Of a DNA stretch of 64,000 nucleotides, positions 9,429 through 17,756 are shown piece after piece. Origin of the DNA: Agrobacterium tumefaciens str. B6 (GTDB lineage: Bacteria > Pseudomonadota > Alphaproteobacteria > Rhizobiales > Rhizobiaceae); contig NZ_LMVK01000034.1 in NCBI RefSeq assembly GCF_001541315.1, positions 310,001 through 374,000 on the forward strand. The letters run 5' to 3'. The first letter of the stretch is position 1; every line of letters begins with the position of its first letter. The translations under genes and the position numbers were made by a program. Under the pieces are notes generated by a model. That model did not search any database and had not been told where the DNA came from. It saw nothing but the letters and a program-made list of their open reading frames with translations.

Positions 9429-9446
9429 ATTTCGCAATTGCGAAAT
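9429..9446. promoter_or_regulatory. Perfect 18-bp palindrome in the chvE leader
   Basis: ATTTCGCAATTGCGAAAT is perfectly self-complementary. It lies about 98 bp upstream of the chvE ATG and downstream of the proposed -35/-10, where a repressor could block transcription. No cognate regulator is recognised. Confidence 0.55.
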
Positions 9447-9478
9447 GGAACAGCTGCCGCTCCTCCCCAGCATTCCGC

Positions 9479-9507
9479 AAATTGTTCTGAATCCATATAA
9501 CTGTCAA
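9479..9507 (-). promoter_or_regulatory. Candidate chvE promoter
   Basis: On the minus strand a perfect -35 hexamer TTGACA (9507-9502) is followed after 17 bp by CAATTT (9484-9479), a poor -10. A weak -10 fits activator dependence on GbpR. The transcription start would be near 9472. Confidence 0.5.
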
Positions 9508-9526
9508 ATAGAATAAATCAGTTTCC

Positions 9527-9546
9527 ATATATCAATTATGATATAT
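9527..9546. promoter_or_regulatory. Probable GbpR (LysR-type) recognition site
   Basis: ATATATCA and TGATATAT form a perfect 8-bp inverted repeat with a 4-bp spacer. Its centre is about 64 bp upstream of the inferred chvE start, the usual position of a LysR-type recognition half, and close to the gbpR start, where it could also mediate autorepression. Confidence 0.65.
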
Positions 9547-9565
9547 TAAATCGATACAAAAACCG

Positions 9566-10591
9566 ATGAGGGGTATAGAACCGCGAATGAACAACCAAAA
9601 AGTGTATGAGCAGGCGCAAACAACGGACGCAGTTTTCGTCTTTGAAGACAACCCTTTGCTGCGGGCCGGTTTGAAGATGAGCCACCTGCGCATGCTTGTC
9701 ATGATCGAAGAGCACGGGCAGGTCAGCGCAGCGGCGGCCGCCATGAACATGACGCAGCCAGCAGCCTCGCGCATGCTCGCGGAAATGGAGGCGATCGTCA
9801 AATCACCCCTTTGTCAGCGGGCCTCGCGCGGGGTGGTGCTGACGAAATTCGGCGAGGCGCTGGCGCGCCGGGCACGCACCATCCTGCTGGAACTGCGCGA
9901 GGCGAGCCGTGAACTGAACCAGATGAAGTCGGGCAGCGGCGGCTCGGTCTATATCGGCGCCGTCACCGCGCCCGCCATCAGCCTCGTGGTTCCCGCCATA
10001 AGGCGAGCCATGGACACCCATCCCGGCATTGAAATCAACGTGCAGGTGGAAAGCAGCAACGTGCTGGCGCGCGAACTGCTGGCCGCGCGCCACGATTTCA
10101 TCATCGGCCGCATTCCCGATGATTTCGACCCCGGCCTCTTCTCCATCCATGAAATCGGCATCGAGCGCGCCTGTCTTGTCGTGCGCGAAGGCCACCCCCT
10201 GCTGCGCGGCGAGCCCGTGACCCTGCAGGATCTCTCCGGTTACGACTGGGTTTTCCAGCCGCCCGGCGCGCTTTTGCGCAGAACCATGGAGGATGTCTTT
10301 CTGACCCACGGCGTCACCATGCCGCGCAACATCATCAACACGCCCTCCATGCTTTTGACGCTCGCCCTGATCTGCAACACCGATGCTATTGCGCCGATCG
10401 CCCAGGACATGGCCGAATTCGTTGCCGGCCAGCAGGCGGATATCGGCCGAACCCGCATATTGCCGACGGATTTCGAACTCGTCGTGAAGCCCTACAGCAT
10501 CATCACCACCAAGGGCCGGGTTTTGCCGCCCAGCGCCCGCCTGCTCTACGATCTGGTTCTGGATGAGAGCCGCAAGCTGACCGGCCCGTGA
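9566..10591 (+). CDS. gbpR: GbpR, LysR-family regulator of chvE
   Basis: A 341-residue LysR-type regulator, or 334 residues if the ATG at 9587 is used; GAGGGG at 9567-9573 could serve the latter at a long spacing. The winged helix-turn-helix spans about residues 35-95 (LRMLVMIEEHGQVSAAAAAM and MTQPAASRMLAEMEA), followed by the inducer-binding domain with VYIGAVTAPAISLVVPAIRRA. GbpR is known to activate chvE in response to sugars bound by ChvE-type ligands such as galactose and arabinose. It is divergent from chvE, with an inverted repeat in between. Confidence 0.93.
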   Translation: MRGIEPRMNNQKVYEQAQTTDAVFVFEDNPLLRAGLKMSHLRMLVMIEEHGQVSAAAAAMNMTQPAASRMLAEMEAIVKSPLCQRASRGVVLTKFGEALARRARTILLELREASRELNQMKSGSGGSVYIGAVTAPAISLVVPAIRRAMDTHPGIEINVQVESSNVLARELLAARHDFIIGRIPDDFDPGLFSIHEIGIERACLVVREGHPLLRGEPVTLQDLSGYDWVFQPPGALLRRTMEDVFLTHGVTMPRNIINTPSMLLTLALICNTDAIAPIAQDMAEFVAGQQADIGRTRILPTDFELVVKPYSIITTKGRVLPPSARLLYDLVLDESRKLTGP

Positions 10592-10662
10592 CGGCGGCAA
10601 GCCAGACACCACCTTCATGATCCATAAAGGCCGGATAGTCAGACCGGCGAGGGAAAAGCCGC

Positions 10663-11136
10663 ATGCTCTTCGGACAATCCGTCTTCCAGTCGGTTGTTGA
10701 ACGACTGAAACTGGAAAAAGAAGAAAGCGTGGAGCCGCCACCGCCGGCCGGTCATCGTATTGCCGGTTTCAGCTCGGGCTTTGTCATCGATACGCATATT
10801 GAAACGCCGCCACCGGCGAACGGCAATCTCGATGCCTATCTCGCCTTCATGGTTGAGCCCGCGCCACCCGCGGAACCTCAACCGGAGCCCGAGCCGGAAG
10901 CGATGCCGGCCCACCTCGAAAAGACCTCGCTTGCCGATGTCTCCGCGGAACTGGCGATCCACGACACCGACACGGCCGCAACGCTTGCGGAAAAGCGCCG
11001 CGCCTTTGCCCGCCTCAATCATCCCGACCGGGTGAAGCCGCAATTCCGGCATAATGCGACGCTGCGCATGACGGCGGCCAATCTCCTGATCGACCAGGCG
11101 ATCCGGATGCTGCGGATGCGGGAGCATTTCCGGTGA
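10663..11136 (+). CDS. J-domain-like protein with Pro-rich N terminus
   Basis: A 157-residue protein not recognised as a named family. Residues about 20-85 are rich in Pro, Glu and Ala (EPAPPAEPQPEPEPE area). The C-terminal 55 residues resemble a short J domain: a helix EKRRAFARLN leads directly into HPD, then RVKPQFRHNATLRMTAANLL. HPD is the signature that lets J proteins stimulate Hsp70 ATPase. A GAGGGAAAAG ribosome-binding site precedes the ATG. It is a stand-alone gene after gbpR. Confidence 0.7.
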   Translation: MLFGQSVFQSVVERLKLEKEESVEPPPPAGHRIAGFSSGFVIDTHIETPPPANGNLDAYLAFMVEPAPPAEPQPEPEPEAMPAHLEKTSLADVSAELAIHDTDTAATLAEKRRAFARLNHPDRVKPQFRHNATLRMTAANLLIDQAIRMLRMREHFR

Positions 11137-11191
11137 AAATGCCGGGCCGTCTTATCTCGGGAAATATATAAAACGGAAGATAGGCGGCGCT

Positions 11192-11455
11192 TCAGCCCGC
11201 ATCGTTCTTATCGGTGGGCGCGCTTTCGGCGGCGGGCTCATCCGTGCCGTTCCCGCTTTTGGCGGCATCGCTTGCGGGTTTGAACTTCAGCAGCAATTCA
11301 TAGGCCGCATAAGCCCCGATGCCGGCTACGATGGTTCCCCAGAAAAACTCGCGATTGACGAATTCGATGACGGCCCAGGCGGCGCAAAAGCCGACAATGA
11401 GCAACCGGACCCACAGGGGACGATAAAGCGGATGACTCGTATCGATATTCAGCAT
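11192..11455 (-). CDS. Small inner-membrane protein
   Basis: An 87-residue protein starting at MLNIDTSHPLYRPLW. Two hydrophobic helices (LLIVGFCAAWAVIEFV and FFWGTIVAGIGAYAAYELL) are followed by a polar, Ala/Glu/Asp-rich cytoplasmic tail. ATG at 11455 is preferred over an upstream extension because it has a GGGACGGGAA stretch upstream and makes a clean membrane protein. Function unknown. Confidence 0.7.
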   Translation of the reverse strand: MLNIDTSHPLYRPLWVRLLIVGFCAAWAVIEFVNREFFWGTIVAGIGAYAAYELLLKFKPASDAAKSGNGTDEPAAESAPTDKNDAG

Positions 11456-11545
11456 GGCGTTCCCGTCCCGGGCCTTTCCAGTCGATCGCATGATTGCGGC
11501 TCCGCGCCACAAGACGTGAAGATGCTTATGCGTCTTGGCGGTTTC

Positions 11546-11575
11546 GCGGGAGAATTGCAACGCAATTCGGCCCGC
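11546..11575. promoter_or_regulatory. Interrupted inverted repeat in an intergenic gap
   Basis: GCGGG (11546-11550), GAATTGC (11552-11558) pair with GCAATTC (11562-11568) and CCCGC (11571-11575). The hairpin lies between the MarR gene and the small membrane-protein gene, both on the minus strand, and may be an operator or RNA hairpin. Confidence 0.35.
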
Positions 11576-11712
11576 TGCCGATCAGGCTGACGTGAAAGAC
11601 AGCCGGGAAAATGGTTGCCGATATCGCAGACCATGGACTACAGGAACATCCAGGCACAGGCCGCACCCTGCGGCCGCCCAGAACCCGGACTGCCCAAGGC
11701 TCTCTTCGACGG

Positions 11713-12219
11713 TCAGTCGCGCAGGCGTCCGAGCAGAGCCAGAAGCTGATCGCGCGCCTTCTTGCCGCCGATCCGGTCGATCAGCTTTTCCTCACGGTCC
11801 CGCCAGGTATTGGAAAGCCGGTCGAGAAGGCTGCTGCCTTCCTCCGTCATGTCGAGGAAATGAACGCGCCTGTCCTCTTCCGATTTGCGGCGGACAAGCA
11901 GCCCCTTCTCTTCCATGCTGTCGACGATCGCGACGAAATTGGCCCGCTGTATGCCGAGCGCTTCAGCCACATCGCTCTGTTTGAGGCCCGGATTACCGCC
12001 GACGATGACGAGCACGGAAAAATCGGCGGGCCGCAATCCCTGCTCGGCCAGCACATCGGCAAAGCCATTTGCCACGGCAAGTTGCGAGTGCCGCAAGTGA
12101 TAGCTGATCGCAGTCGTCAGCAACCCATAGTCGATCGCCGTGAGGTGCGCCGCTTCCGCGCTGCCGCTTTCGGCCTTTTCCGTTCGCGGCCCGTTGCTGT
12201 GTGCCAATCGCAAAGCCAT
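11713..12219 (-). CDS. MarR-family transcriptional regulator
   Basis: A 168-residue winged-helix regulator. The DNA-binding region runs from about residue 65 to 125: GLKQSDVAEALGIQRANFVAIVDSMEEKGLL followed by the wing RRKSEEDRRVHFLDMTEEG, where the DRR motif is typical of MarR. It has a 30-residue N-terminal extension of uncertain role. Neighbours do not reveal its regulon, and ligand is unknown. Confidence 0.9.
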   Translation of the reverse strand: MALRLAHSNGPRTEKAESGSAEAAHLTAIDYGLLTTAISYHLRHSQLAVANGFADVLAEQGLRPADFSVLVIVGGNPGLKQSDVAEALGIQRANFVAIVDSMEEKGLLVRRKSEEDRRVHFLDMTEEGSSLLDRLSNTWRDREEKLIDRIGGKKARDQLLALLGRLRD

Positions 12220-12740
12220 CCGATCCCCCGCCTGATTCGTTCCTTTACCTTGCCGAAATCATAACCGACAACGTTGCGAAACTGTATCCCAAATAAATGT
12301 AGATGATACTAATATTGTATAATAATTTGACAGTTAATCGCCGGCGAAGCAACCACGGACTCCGGATCGCGGTTGGCAAAACAGAAAAAGTATGACTATT
12401 TACCCACCAATTTTGAGGGGCTAAAATCGACTCCCGCGCCGTGTTTGAAAGGCATTGCTGCAATCCTGCCGCTACTTCGATAATGGGGCAGTGCAACGGT
12501 CCGGCTCGGCGATAACATACTACTTATAAGGGAAAATCTATTCCGGTAAAAACACAATACGCCAAACGACGTAACACCCCGCCGCCACGCAAAAGCGTGC
12601 GGCGCCCTCACAACACGCCCGCACGCCCGGCCCCGCCCGAAAACAGGCAACCTTTCGCAAATCTTTGATTTTTAGACGTTGATGCGGAAACAAAGCTGGG
12701 GTATGAACCAACCGCTGCACGCGATTCAAGCGTGACTGCT
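12220..12740. other. 521-bp intergenic stretch
   Basis: Between the MarR gene and tRNA-Arg. The first part is AT-rich (AATAAATGTAGATGATACTAATATTG area) and probably holds the marR promoter. The rest is non-coding; the reading frames here have no homolog-like features. I see no further gene. Confidence 0.5.
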
Positions 12741-12817
12741 GCACCCGTAGCTCAGCTGGATAGAGTGTTGGATTCCGATTCCAAAGGTCACAGGTTCGAA
12801 TCCTGTCGGGTGCGCCA
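12741..12817 (+). tRNA. tRNA-Arg (anticodon CCG)
   Basis: A 77-nt cloverleaf. The acceptor GCACCCG pairs with CGGGTGC, the anticodon stem TTGGA/TCCAA encloses loop TTCCGAT with anticodon CCG, and the T arm is ACAGG-TTCGAAT-CCTGT. The 3' CCA is encoded. It would read CGG codons. No duplicated 3' end that would indicate an integrated element was seen downstream. Confidence 0.96.
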
Positions 12818-13045
12818 TTTATCTTACCCTGACATCGTTTATGGCAATCCTCCACTTAGAAGGCTGCATAAAGCTTGTGCCTGTCTTCCAAAGCGACAAG
12901 CCCCTTCGGCGCGGGTTCTGTGAACATATTCCTGTAATCACCCGGATGTATTTGCCGCAATATGGCTGCAATACTCCTGATCGACGGGTCTGGTTGGGTT
13001 GCTCCAGCATGAGCCATCTGGCGGGGTAAAAGGGAAAGTTAATCC

Positions 13046-13375
13046 ATGAAAATCAAGGCAATTATTGCTGTATCCGTATCAGTTCTCATCCTTTCAGGGT
13101 GCCAGACGAACCCCAGTTTCGAAAGGGATCAGGAAGTCATAGGAGGAAGTCCCGCCGTCAAACGCAGGGCGGTTCAAAATTGCTATGAAACAACCAAGAA
13201 AAAGTCCAAGAGTTCCAAGATTGCCGTGGCTGAAGCCATGAATGTCAGCCCGAACAGCAACGTCGACATGATCTTCTGCACGCGATTAATCGACGCCATC
13301 GCAAGCAAGCGAATTACATACAACGATTTGGATAGCGGAAGCCCAGCCTTTATTCGCGCCATGCAGGCCAGATAA
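13046..13375 (+). CDS. Small putative lipoprotein
   Basis: A 109-residue protein with an N-terminal signal and lipobox LILSGCQTN (Cys at about residue 20), so it should be lipidated and membrane-anchored. The mature part is short, basic in the middle (TTKKKSKSSK) and has two further Cys residues. The ATG is preceded by AAAGGGAAAG. I do not recognise a family. A strong bidirectional terminator follows. Confidence 0.75.
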   Translation: MKIKAIIAVSVSVLILSGCQTNPSFERDQEVIGGSPAVKRRAVQNCYETTKKKSKSSKIAVAEAMNVSPNSNVDMIFCTRLIDAIASKRITYNDLDSGSPAFIRAMQAR

Positions 13376-13450
13376 TTTCCGATCCGGCAAATCTTTCGGA
13401 TAGGAACGGCGGTCTGCGGAAAAGTAAATAATTCCGACATGCAGCGCTCA

Positions 13451-13490
13451 AAAAATGCCGCGCGGGAGATCAGGCCCGTGCGGCATTTTT
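13451..13490. terminator. Bidirectional intrinsic terminator
   Basis: A 16-bp stem (one G-T type mismatch) runs from AAAAATGCCGCGCGGG to CCCGTGCGGCATTTTT with an 8-base loop. A/T tracts flank both sides, so it can end the plus-strand lipoprotein gene and the minus-strand chemoreceptor gene. Confidence 0.9.
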
Positions 13491-13580
13491 CGTTCTCAGG
13501 CGGGCGGGCGATATCAGGCCCGCCAACCCCAGTCATACACAACCCGGCGCCAGGACCATGGAAGCGCCCTGAAATAGCGA

Positions 13581-15527
13581 TCAGAACTCCTGCCAGTCGC
13601 CCTTTGTATCGACAGCGGCGTTGCCCGAAAACGCCGAGGCGATCTTGCGACCCAGCGCGCGGACGGGGGATGCCACATATTTGTCGTTGCCGGCGGCGCT
13701 GCGAACCGGAGCAGGCTGGCTTTTTTGCTGATAAGCGCCATCGGCGAGCCTGAATTGGGAGAGCAGCTGGTTGAGCGACGCCACTTCCTTGGCCAGGCTG
13801 TGGCTCGCGGCATTGGTTTCTTCCACCATCGCCGCGTTCTTCTGCGTGTCCTGGTCCATCTGGTTCACGGCCGTATTGATCTGCTGCAGGCCGGAGGATT
13901 GTTCCTGCGCAGCCTCCACGATGGAGACGACGTGCCGGTTGATTTCCTGCACTTCAGAAACGATGGTCTCCAGCGCCTTTCCGGTGTCACCGACCAGCTG
14001 CACGCCCTGCTGCACCTGGTCGTTCGATGTGGTGATCAGGGCCTTGATCTCCTTCGCCGCGTTGGCGGAGCGCTGGGCAAGCTCACGCACCTCCTGCGCC
14101 ACCACGGCAAAGCCCTTGCCGGCCTCGCCCGCACGGGCGGCTTCCACACCGGCATTCAGCGCAAGCAGGTTGGTCTGGAAGGCGATCTCGTCGATCACGC
14201 CGATGATGTTGCTGATCTCATTGGCCGATTTGGCGATCTGCTCCATGGCGACCACGGCGCGGCGCACCACCTGGCCGGATTGTTCGGCGCCCGCCTTGGC
14301 GCGGCTGACGATCTGGCCCGCCTCCTGCGCGCGTTTGGTGGAATCCCTGACCGTCGTGGTGATTTCTTCAAGCGCAGCGGCTGTTTCCTCCACGGCTGCG
14401 GCCTGCTGCTCGGTGCGCTTGGCCAGATCGTCGGCGGCAGACTTGATCTCGTCCGCGCCCGCACCGATGCCGCTGGCGTTCTGCGCCACCTTGGTCAATG
14501 CCGCCTGCAGCTTTTCGGCGGACGTGTTGAAATCGTTGCGAACGCCATCCAGCGTCGCGGTAAAAGGCTGGCCGATGCGATAGGAAACATCGCCTTCCGA
14601 AAGCTTCGAGAGGCCGGCTGCGAGATTGTCGACGGCGAATTTGACATCGGCCGCCTCCGTTGCCTTCTGCTGCTCCCGCTCGATCCGGTCTTTCTCCGAG
14701 AGGCTGCGATTGGCTTCGGTTTCCTGCTCGAGACGAATGCGCTCGACGGCGTTTTCGCGGAACACCTGAACGGCTTTCGCCATCTGGCCCACTTCATCCC
14801 GGCGCGCCGTGCCGTCAATCTCCGAGGCCGTTTCACCGCCGGCAAGCGACACCATGCGCTCGCGCAGACGGGCAATCGGCGTTGTGATACCACGAGACGC
14901 CACGAACAGCGCCAGAATGATGCCGATCGCAAAAGCAATGCCGACAACCACCAGGGAAGTGAAGATGGTCGAATTGGTCTTGTCGGTCAGATCGTCGCTT
15001 CCCTTGACAACACCCTTGGCAAGCTTGTCCAGAAGGGCAGAGATTTCATTCCCGGTCGAGCGGATCAAAGCGTCGGCCTTCATAAGTTCAGCGGCAGATT
15101 CCTTGTTGCGATCGGTCGAACCGAATTCCACGGCTTTGTCGGTCGAGGTGATTATGCCCTGAGCCTGGCCCAACAGCTTGTCCAGCCCCGCAGCTTCCTC
15201 CGGAAAAATGGTTTTGACATGGTTGAGGCGCGATATCAAAGCCACCTTGTCTGTCTCGTATTCGTGCTTGACGATCTTGAAGTCAGGAATGTTGGTGTCG
15301 TAAGCCATGACCTGATAGGCGCCATAAGCCATGGCCTGCAGGTTGCGGTTTGCCCGCGAAAGCTCCACCAGAGCGGCGTTGTCGTTGGCAATAAAATACG
15401 AATAGGCCGTGTCCGTCCGCTTGTAGTGCATGGACATGAAGGCTGTGGCGCCAAGGCCGACAATGCAGAGCGGGAGAATGAGCGACAGGATTTTGATGCG
15501 GATACTGGCGTTTTGAAGAAAAGACAC
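13581..15527 (-). CDS. Methyl-accepting chemotaxis protein with C-terminal CheR tether
   Basis: A 648-residue chemoreceptor starting at GTG 15527 with GAGG upstream. Transmembrane helices lie at about 12-32 and 190-212 and flank a periplasmic helical sensor domain of about 155 residues. HAMP and coiled-coil regions follow. The signalling tip contains IIGVIDEIAFQTNLLALNAG and EAARAGEAGKGFAVVAQEV. The last five residues, DWQEF, fit the x-W-x-x-F pentapeptide that recruits CheR/CheB. The ligand is unknown. It is a stand-alone gene. Confidence 0.95.
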   Translation of the reverse strand: MSFLQNASIRIKILSLILPLCIVGLGATAFMSMHYKRTDTAYSYFIANDNAALVELSRANRNLQAMAYGAYQVMAYDTNIPDFKIVKHEYETDKVALISRLNHVKTIFPEEAAGLDKLLGQAQGIITSTDKAVEFGSTDRNKESAAELMKADALIRSTGNEISALLDKLAKGVVKGSDDLTDKTNSTIFTSLVVVGIAFAIGIILALFVASRGITTPIARLRERMVSLAGGETASEIDGTARRDEVGQMAKAVQVFRENAVERIRLEQETEANRSLSEKDRIEREQQKATEAADVKFAVDNLAAGLSKLSEGDVSYRIGQPFTATLDGVRNDFNTSAEKLQAALTKVAQNASGIGAGADEIKSAADDLAKRTEQQAAAVEETAAALEEITTTVRDSTKRAQEAGQIVSRAKAGAEQSGQVVRRAVVAMEQIAKSANEISNIIGVIDEIAFQTNLLALNAGVEAARAGEAGKGFAVVAQEVRELAQRSANAAKEIKALITTSNDQVQQGVQLVGDTGKALETIVSEVQEINRHVVSIVEAAQEQSSGLQQINTAVNQMDQDTQKNAAMVEETNAASHSLAKEVASLNQLLSQFRLADGAYQQKSQPAPVRSAAGNDKYVASPVRALGRKIASAFSGNAAVDTKGDWQEF

Positions 15528-15875
15528 GGGAACCTCAGGTCATTGAAAAACCGCTCCTTCCCCGTGCCGGAGGTGTTCGGCAAGACTGACATTGCACGTC
15601 AAGCGCCTCGATCATCGAAGCTCCGCTAGCCGTATCATCGGCTCTCAACGCATCTGCTTCATGCATGCGCCGGGAAAGCCGCCTGTCCCTTCAAATACGG
15701 ACAGGCCGCGCCGCCCTAGATGGCATGGCGGCTCCGCAAGCAAAGCGGAAACGCCACGCCGAATTTCGAGGAAGGGAATGAAATCAACCGGTTCTTCAGC
15801 CGGCGCGCCTTCCGTTTGTTTTCCAGAAAAATGATTATAGTAATAAACTTTATAATTCCTTCACGACGACCAGTG
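15528..15875. other. 348-bp intergenic stretch
   Basis: Between the chemoreceptor start and the MFS gene stop, both minus strand. It holds a hairpin GCCTGTCC/GGACAGGC (15681-15706) that could end MFS transcription, though it lacks a T-tract, and an AT-rich patch near 15830-15865. The chemoreceptor promoter should be here; no gene is seen. Confidence 0.45.
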
Positions 15876-17078
15876 TCAGCGGCTCGAGGCAAAAGAACGC
15901 GATCTTCGTGCGTCGCTCCGTCGCTGGAAGATCAGGGCGACAAGGGCAAGCCCGGCCATGGCGGCGAATATCAATGCTATGTCGCGATAGGCGGCGGCAA
16001 AACCGAAGCGGGCAATCCACGGCTGGCTTGCCAGCGGCGAGATGAAATGCCCGAGAAACATCGAAGCGGTGACGATGCCGGCGATGCGCCCGCGCAGGCT
16101 GAGCGGCGCCAGCATGATGGTCGTGGACATGATGCCCGGCATCACCACACCGAGGCCAAACCCCACCACCGCAAGCGATGACAGCATGGCAACCAGCCCC
16201 TCGGCCATGGCAAGCAGCGCAAAACCCGCCGCCATCAATACCAGCCCGGCGGCAATGATGGCGGTCACGCTGACCCTTGCCCGCAATCGCCCGAAATTGA
16301 GCGCCGCCAACGCCCCGGCCAGATTGAAAATGCCGATGGCGTATCCCGCAATGCTGCCGGAAAACACCCCAAGCTCCCGCAGGAAAAACGGCAGCTGCGA
16401 GGGGATGGTGTAAAACAGGGCATTGACGAGAAATACTGCCAGCGCCAGCACACCCACCAGCAGCCAGTTGACCGCAAACTCCTGTTCGCCACCGGCTTTG
16501 ATCCCGCCATCGTTCCTCACCGGCTCCGTCAGAAAAAACACGGCCGCCGGCAGAATGAGCAGGGCGACGGCATAGACCGCGAAGGGCGCGCGCCAGGGCA
16601 GATCCGCCAGCAAACCGCCCGCCACCACAAAAATCACGCCGCCGATCTGGGTAAAGGCCTGTTGCAGGCCGAGATAGCGCTCCCGCGCCGGACCTTCGAA
16701 ATAATCACCCACCAGCGCCGTGCCGATCGTCATGATGGCGCCGATCGCCAGACCGAGAAAGGCACGCCCCACAAGCAGGCCGGCAAGACTTTCGGCAAAA
16801 AGGCCGGACATGCCGGAAAGGCTGTAAAGCAGGATAGCGCCAAGCAGCAGCCGCTTGCGGCCGAAGCGATCCGCCAGCACACCGGCAATGGGCGCGCAGA
16901 AAGCCACGAAAACCGAGGGCAATGTCAGCACCATGCGGCTCATGATATCCACATGCGGCGTCGACAGGAAAGTCTGCTCGATGGCCGGCAGCGAAGGTGC
17001 GACCGTGGTTCCGGCCATGATGGTGAGCGTGGCGACGAACAGGAGCGTCACTTTCAACGCGAAGGATTTTTCGGTCAT
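15876..17078 (-). CDS. MFS drug/metabolite exporter
   Basis: A 400-residue major facilitator with about 12 hydrophobic helices. The loop 2-3 motif A is visible as GVLADRFGRKRLLLGAILL. The N terminus MTEKSFALKVTLLFVATLT is chosen; the frame stays open upstream but that part overlaps the FMN reductase gene and is not protein-like. It starts 2 nt after the reductase stop, so the two form an operon. It is related to Bcr/tetracycline-type exporters; substrate unknown. Confidence 0.9.
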   Translation of the reverse strand: MTEKSFALKVTLLFVATLTIMAGTTVAPSLPAIEQTFLSTPHVDIMSRMVLTLPSVFVAFCAPIAGVLADRFGRKRLLLGAILLYSLSGMSGLFAESLAGLLVGRAFLGLAIGAIMTIGTALVGDYFEGPARERYLGLQQAFTQIGGVIFVVAGGLLADLPWRAPFAVYAVALLILPAAVFFLTEPVRNDGGIKAGGEQEFAVNWLLVGVLALAVFLVNALFYTIPSQLPFFLRELGVFSGSIAGYAIGIFNLAGALAALNFGRLRARVSVTAIIAAGLVLMAAGFALLAMAEGLVAMLSSLAVVGFGLGVVMPGIMSTTIMLAPLSLRGRIAGIVTASMFLGHFISPLASQPWIARFGFAAAYRDIALIFAAMAGLALVALIFQRRSDARRSRSFASSR

Positions 17079-17080
17079 TC

Positions 17081-17653
17081 TCACGCCCCCTTGTAAGGTG
17101 TTGCGGACCGCGCCTGTTTCAGCGCCCGCGCCCACCAGCCAAGCTTGTTCATCATCGTCTCCAGCGCGCCTGCCGCCGCCGCGCCGGCATCGAGCTGGCC
17201 GGCGGCATCGACACGATCCCAGGGATTGGCGAAGCTGACGACATCGCGGATCGTTACCGCATGCAGTTCCGCAAAGACGGGGCGAAGCTGCTCGGTGGCG
17301 CGCAGGCCGCCGGAAATCCCGCCATAGGACACGAAGGCCACCGGCTTGGCGCCCCATTCGTCATAGGCGGAATCGATCAGCACCTTCAGCGCGCCGGGGT
17401 AACTGCGGTTATATTCCGGGGTGACGACGATGAAAGCATCGGCGCCATCGAGGCTTTGCCGAAGCTGCCGCACCGAGGCGCGCTCGGGCGCGTGGTCCTG
17501 CGGCAGATCGAGTTCGCGCGGGTCGATGACCGCCAGCTCCAGTCCCGGCAGAGCCCTCAGCTGGTCAAGCAGCCATTGGCCGACAACATCGCAGAAGCGC
17601 GGGTTGCGGGCGCTGCCAAATATGATCCGTATGGAAAGTGTATCATCGCTCAT
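17081..17653 (-). CDS. NADPH-dependent FMN reductase family protein
   Basis: A 190-residue flavodoxin-like protein. IRIIFGSARNPRFCD near the N terminus should bind the FMN phosphate; TPEYNRSYPGALKVLID (about residues 77-93) is the hallmark loop of this family, which includes quinone, azo and chromate reductases. It lies immediately upstream of an MFS exporter and behind a perfect palindrome overlapping its promoter, suggesting an inducible detoxification unit for an electrophile or quinone. Confidence 0.9.
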   Translation of the reverse strand: MSDDTLSIRIIFGSARNPRFCDVVGQWLLDQLRALPGLELAVIDPRELDLPQDHAPERASVRQLRQSLDGADAFIVVTPEYNRSYPGALKVLIDSAYDEWGAKPVAFVSYGGISGGLRATEQLRPVFAELHAVTIRDVVSFANPWDRVDAAGQLDAGAAAAGALETMMNKLGWWARALKQARSATPYKGA

Positions 17654-17690
17654 GGAACGTCCTTCAACAGTGTTCCATGTCCTGATAATT

Positions 17691-17708
17691 CCTCAACTAT
17701 AGTTGAGG
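17691..17708. promoter_or_regulatory. Perfect 18-bp palindrome in the reductase/MFS promoter
   Basis: CCTCAACTATAGTTGAGG is a perfect palindrome about 40 bp upstream of the FMN reductase ATG. On the minus strand TTGACC (-35) abuts it, and an AATTAT/ATTATC -10 candidate lies just downstream, so the palindrome fills the spacer, a classic repressor operator position. Confidence 0.7.
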
Positions 17709-17727
17709 TCAATAGCCGCGTACAAAA

Positions 17728-17756
17728 AAAGCGGCAGGTTTTGAAACTGCCGCTTT
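17728..17756 (-). terminator. Intrinsic terminator of the mmuM operon
   Basis: AAAGCGGCAG (17728-17737) pairs with CTGCCGCTTT (17747-17756). On the minus strand the stem runs into seven Ts. It sits 37 nt past the homocysteine methyltransferase stop and just before the FMN reductase promoter. Confidence 0.85.

Noticed and set aside
12538-12923. Two reading frames across the tRNA gene, on opposite strands
   Set aside because: Classic false proteins made by translating a tRNA (the minus-strand peptide [14 protein letters not shown] and plus-strand RFESCRVRH are well-known artefacts).
12741-13045. Integration site at the tRNA-Arg 3' end
   Set aside because: No repeated copy of the tRNA end and no integrase nearby.
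13725-15629. Long plus-strand open frame antisense to the chemoreceptor
   Set aside because: Same compositional effect; the chemoreceptor has clear motifs.
15876-17357. Longer start for the MFS gene
   Set aside because: The extra 93 residues overlap the FMN reductase gene and look like shadow translation; ATG 17078 gives the normal N terminus.
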